This document shows positions 43,350 to 45,715 of a stretch of 45,715 nt of DNA, piece after piece. The notes beneath the pieces were generated by a model, which saw only the letters and a list, made by a program, of their open reading frames with translations, was not told where the DNA came from and ran no database searches. Each line of letters opens with the position of its first letter. The stretch's first letter is position 1. Location of the stretch: NCBI RefSeq assembly GCF_008014345.1, contig NZ_VPFL01000025.1:1-45715 (forward strand). Reading direction: 5' to 3'. The position numbers and the translations under genes were made by a program. Origin of the DNA: Pelomicrobium methylotrophicum (GTDB taxonomy: Bacteria; Pseudomonadota; Gammaproteobacteria; Burkholderiales; UBA6910).

Positions 43350-44606
43350 ATGAATAAGAAGCTCGTGGCCCTGGCGGTGGCCGGCGTGTTCGCCGCCCCG
43401 GTCGCTGTCCAGGCAGCCGATAACGTCACCATCTACGGCACGCTCAACGTCAACTTCCAGAGCACCAAGGCGGGGGGCGCCACCAATCCGGCAAATAACG
43501 TCTCCAGCCGCACCGCGGTCTCGACCGACTCGTCCAACATCGGCTTCCGCGGCGTGGAGGATCTCGGCGGGGGGCTGAAGGCCGTCTTCCAGTGCGAGAC
43601 CAGCGCCAACGTGGACGGCATCGGCGTTTCCGGCATCTGCAACCGCAACAGCAACGTGGGCCTCTCCGGCGCGTGGGGCACCCTCTTCTACGGCAACTGG
43701 GACACGCCGTTCAAGGCGGTCACCTACGGCACCAAGGTGGGCGACCCCTTCCTGTCCACCGACGTGTTCGCGTACCAGAGCATCATGGGCAGCCCGGGCT
43801 TCAACTACCGCAGCGGCGGGTGGGTGGCCACGACGCCAGGTGCTTCTGGTGATGCAGTCAAGGGTTTCGACGTGCGCGCCAGCAACAGCATCGCCTACTG
43901 GACGCCGAAGTGGAACGGCCTCTCGGGCAAGGTGCAGTACTCGGCCACCGAGTTCGAGAGCGCGAGCGGCGCCGTCAGCCCCGAGCTGTGGTCGGCGGCG
44001 GTCAACTACGACGTGGGCGGCCTGTCCCTGCTCGCCGCCTACGAGCGCCACAATGACGGCTATGCCCTCGGTGGAATCAATTCCGGCGCTCCCTTCAAGT
44101 TCGGGGCGACGAATGCGAACGCGGTCGGTGGGGCAACGACCTCCAAGGACACCGCCTGGCGGGTGGGCGCCGGCTACGAGTTCAAGTGGGGCGCCGCCGG
44201 GGCCACCACCCTCAGCGCCTTGTACGAGAACCTGAAGCTGGAGCAGACGGGCGGCATAGCGGGTTCCGTGGCGGAGTTCAAGCGCGACGCGTGGCAGGTG
44301 GCGCTCACCCACCGCATGGGCAACCACGAGCTGCGGGCCCGCTACAGCGACGCCGACCAGGGCGACTGCGCGCTGGTGGGCGGAGGCGCGTGCTCGACTT
44401 CGGGCTACGGCGCCAAGATGTACGCGCTGGGCTACGCGTATCACTTCTCCAAGCGCACCCAGGGCTACGCCTTCTACACCAAGATCAAGAACGAGCAAAA
44501 CGCCCAGTACACGTTCTCGATCGGCGGTGCGCCGGCGGTGGCGGGCAACACGCCGGCGGGGGCCGACCCGCAGGCGATCGGCGTGGGCATCCGCCACAGC
44601 TTCTGA
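43350..44606 (+). CDS. Gram-negative general porin
   Basis: The 418-residue precursor has a signal peptide MNKKLVALAVAGVFAAPVAV with cleavage after VQA. The mature protein begins ADNVTIYGTLNVNFQ and shows SNIGFRGVEDLGGGLKAVFQ and NSNVGLSGAWGTLFYGNWDT, the opening strands of trimeric betaproteobacterial porins of the porin_4 family. The C-terminus IGVGIRHSF ends in Phe, the signal for the BAM assembly machinery. Four cysteines (two in the CETSANVDGIGVSGIC segment, two in DCALVGGGAC) are spaced as loop disulfides. It has its own promoter, ribosome-binding site and terminator, so it is monocistronic. Confidence 0.95.
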   Translation: MNKKLVALAVAGVFAAPVAVQAADNVTIYGTLNVNFQSTKAGGATNPANNVSSRTAVSTDSSNIGFRGVEDLGGGLKAVFQCETSANVDGIGVSGICNRNSNVGLSGAWGTLFYGNWDTPFKAVTYGTKVGDPFLSTDVFAYQSIMGSPGFNYRSGGWVATTPGASGDAVKGFDVRASNSIAYWTPKWNGLSGKVQYSATEFESASGAVSPELWSAAVNYDVGGLSLLAAYERHNDGYALGGINSGAPFKFGATNANAVGGATTSKDTAWRVGAGYEFKWGAAGATTLSALYENLKLEQTGGIAGSVAEFKRDAWQVALTHRMGNHELRARYSDADQGDCALVGGGACSTSGYGAKMYALGYAYHFSKRTQGYAFYTKIKNEQNAQYTFSIGGAPAVAGNTPAGADPQAIGVGIRHSF

Positions 44607-44650
44607 CCGTATCGCCCAACGGGCCTCGAAAAGGTCCGCGTGACGACGCG

Positions 44651-44680
44651 CCGGGCGCCTTCGGGCGCCCGGTTTTTTTT
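44651..44680 (+). terminator. Rho-independent terminator of the porin gene
   Basis: CCGGGCGCC, loop TTCG and GGCGCCCGG make a perfect 9-bp stem with a stable UUCG tetraloop, followed by eight T residues (44673-44680). It lies 45 bp past the porin stop. Confidence 0.93.
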
Positions 44681-44722
44681 GGCGCCCGGGACGGGGCGCA
44701 CTCCTTGCGAGTGCAAGCCTTG

Positions 44723-44774
44723 GCGCACCGCTCGCCGGTGCTGCCCGGTGCGTTTCGGCTGCGCTCAACGCACC
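44723..44774. repeat. GGTGCG palindromic repeat, complete copy
   Basis: GCGCACCGCTC (44723-44733) is followed by GGTGCGTT (44747-44754) and AACGCACC (44767-44774), a perfect 8-bp inverted repeat around TCGGCTGCGCTC. The 28-base hairpin is identical to that at 45522-45549. Confidence 0.8.
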
Positions 44775-44866
44775 CTACGTCTCGTAGCCTACGGCTGACT
44801 TGCATGCTGGGCGAGCTTGGCCTTATCTTGTGGTGACATCGTAAGGGTCGCAGGAGCGGTGAGCCC

Positions 44867-45109
44867 GTGGGAACCACGGTACAAAAACTGTACGAGGAAG
44901 CGATGGGGCTCGACCCCGAGGAACGGGCGGCACTGACGGGCCTGTTGATCGAAAGCCTGGAGCCCGGATCGGAGGAGGGCGTAGAAGAGGCCTGGCTCGC
45001 TGAAATCGAGCGCCGCATGGCTGAGCTCGACGGCGGAGCCGTTCAGGCCGTCTCCTGGGAAGCGCTCCGGGCGAAGCTCTTCGGCGACAGGCGTGCCGGC
45101 GGGCGTTAG
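44867..45109 (+). CDS. Addiction-module antitoxin (ParE partner)
   Basis: The 80-residue protein TTVQKLYEEAMGLDPEERAA then LTGLLIESLEPGSEEGVEEA is of the short addiction-module family whose members sit upstream of RelE/ParE toxins; EEAWLAEIERRMAELDGG forms the toxin-binding helix. The start is GTG with AGGAG at 44852-44856. It overlaps the toxin gene by 17 bases. Confidence 0.88.
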   Translation: MGTTVQKLYEEAMGLDPEERAALTGLLIESLEPGSEEGVEEAWLAEIERRMAELDGGAVQAVSWEALRAKLFGDRRAGGR

Positions 45110-45401
45110 GTTCCACCCGGCCGCTGCCGAAGAGGTCCTCGCAGCGTTCGAATGGTACGCCGAACGCAGCGAGGCCGCTGCGGAGGGGTTTCGCAAAGAA
45201 CTCCAACACGCGGTGGTGGCGATTTCCACGGCACCGACGAGGTGGCCTCGGTATGCCGCTTGCACCCGGCGCTACGTTTTTCCTCGCTTTCCCTACAGCT
45301 TGATCTACCGGCTGCGTGGTGATGAGGTAGAAGTGCTCGCCGTCGCCCACGGTAAACGCCGCCCGGGTTACTGGCGCGCCCGCGCACGACGCACCGCTTG
45401 A
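45093..45401 (+). CDS. RelE/ParE-family toxin
   Basis: The 102-residue protein begins VRFHPAAAEEVLAAFEWYAE and ends with YVFPRFPYSLIYRLRGDEVE then VLAVAHGKRRPGYWRAR, the ParE/RelE fold with the characteristic C-terminal HGKRRPGYW. Such toxins inhibit gyrase (ParE) or cleave mRNA (RelE); this pattern is nearer ParE. The start is GTG inside the antitoxin gene. It is directly followed by GGTGCG repeats. Confidence 0.9.
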   Translation: MPAGVRFHPAAAEEVLAAFEWYAERSEAAAEGFRKELQHAVVAISTAPTRWPRYAACTRRYVFPRFPYSLIYRLRGDEVEVLAVAHGKRRPGYWRARARRTA

Positions 45402-45410
45402 GCGCCGTCG

Positions 45411-45470
45411 GGTGCGCTTTAGCGCACCGCTCCAAGGCCCCTGATTCCGTATGCCGGTGCGTTTCGCTCG
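45411..45470. repeat. GGTGCG repeat copy with compact palindrome
   Basis: GGTGCGCT-TT-AGCGCACC (45411-45428) is a perfect dyad overlapping GCGCACCGCTC (45422-45432); GGTGCGTTTCGCTCGG at 45456-45471 is a partial second unit. Confidence 0.7.
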
Positions 45471-45521
45471 GCCCGACGCCCCCGACGCCCAAGGCCCCGG
45501 GCGTTTGCTTGTGCTAGGATT

Positions 45522-45549
45522 GGTGCGTTTCGGCTGCGCTCAACGCACC
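45522..45549. repeat. GGTGCG palindromic repeat, second identical hairpin
   Basis: GGTGCGTT (45522-45529) and AACGCACC (45542-45549) enclose TCGGCTGCGCTC, the same 28 bases as 44747-44774. Confidence 0.8.
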
Positions 45550-45578
45550 CTGCGACCGAGGCGCCCGGCCTCTGACGG

Positions 45579-45631
45579 GTTTCATGTTAGTTGCTCCACC
45601 GCGCATCGCGCGACCCGCGATGCATGAAACT
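45579..45631. mobile_element. Nested inverted repeats, probable mobile-element end
   Basis: Outer arms GTTTCATG (45579-45586) and CATGAAAC (45623-45630) enclose an inner perfect hairpin GCATCGCG-CGACC-CGCGATGC (45603-45623). ATGAAACT at 45624-45631 is the inverse of AGTTTCAT at 113-120, next to the transposase fragment at the left window edge. Confidence 0.4.
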
Positions 45632-45715
45632 GGGGTTAAATAAGGGGGCGGCGTCCGGCATTGAGGTCGGTTCGTACTTGGTGCGATGAGCCCGTATGTC
45701 AGTTGGACCCGCGGC

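Larger units (their letters stand above)
45402..45715. other. 314-bp gene-free end with repeats and inverted repeats
   Basis: No gene is supported, apart from a possible start of a truncated frame at 45686 (MSPYVSWTRG, running off the window). The stretch is made of GGTGCG repeat copies (45411-45549) and nested inverted repeats (45579-45631). Confidence 0.6.

Overview
The window is GC-rich, densely coded bacterial chromosome. The gene orders gmk-yicC / phosphatase-rph-rdgB-hemW, miaB-phoH-ybeY-corC-lnt-glyQ-glyS-gmhB-plsC, lptM-lysA, ubiH-dsbC and rpe-gph-trpE-trpG-trpD-trpC, together with a 16-stranded general porin and an MsrPQ system, point to a betaproteobacterium of the Nitrosomonadales/Rhodocyclales/Burkholderiales type. 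I cannot name the genus from sequence alone.

Layout. 1-105 is the 3' end of a probable transposase. 294-2085 (minus) holds rpoZ, gmk and yicC. 2229-9409 (mostly plus) holds a PP2C phosphatase, rph, rdgB, a cupin, hemW, a GNAT acetyltransferase and a DUF6882-like gene, interrupted by minus-strand DMT and TerC membrane genes. 9553-14349 holds a cardiolipin synthase-like gene facing three minus-strand genes: a free-standing FtsH-type M41 peptidase domain, thrH and an M61 peptidase. 14548-17670 (plus) is a stress locus: ECF sigma factor, its membrane anti-sigma factor and msrPQ. 17784-30727 (minus) begins with a histone H1-like gene and lysA-lptM, then a long colinear run from a miaB-proximal secreted protein down to a YgjP-like peptidase, covering RNA maturation, lipoprotein acylation, glycyl-tRNA synthesis and lipid/LPS precursors. 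A tRNA-Ile2(CAU) gene at 30992-31067 has a strong promoter. 31361-41178 (plus, apart from apaG) holds panE, a UbiH-family hydroxylase, dsbC, a 37-residue membrane protein, rpe, gph and the trpEGDC block.

The last 4.5 kb (about 41.2-45.7 kb) is accessory in character. It has a VapBC module with a frameshifted toxin, a second intact VapBC-type module, a porin with its own promoter and a textbook terminator, and an antitoxin-ParE pair. Copies of a palindromic GGTGCG/CGCACC repeat lie between these genes. The right end has nested inverted repeats and shares an 8-bp terminal sequence, in inverted orientation, with the left end, so both window ends probably lie in copies of the same mobile element.

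Most of the window is ordinary core genome. The items most worth a second look are the stand-alone M41 peptidase domain, the ECF/anti-sigma/msrPQ arrangement with a candidate autoregulated promoter, the 20-bp perfect palindrome upstream of panE, the insertion in TrpC, the repeat-derived tail of TrpG, and the repeat/toxin-antitoxin mosaic at the right end. I did not find a convincing wholly new multi-gene system.
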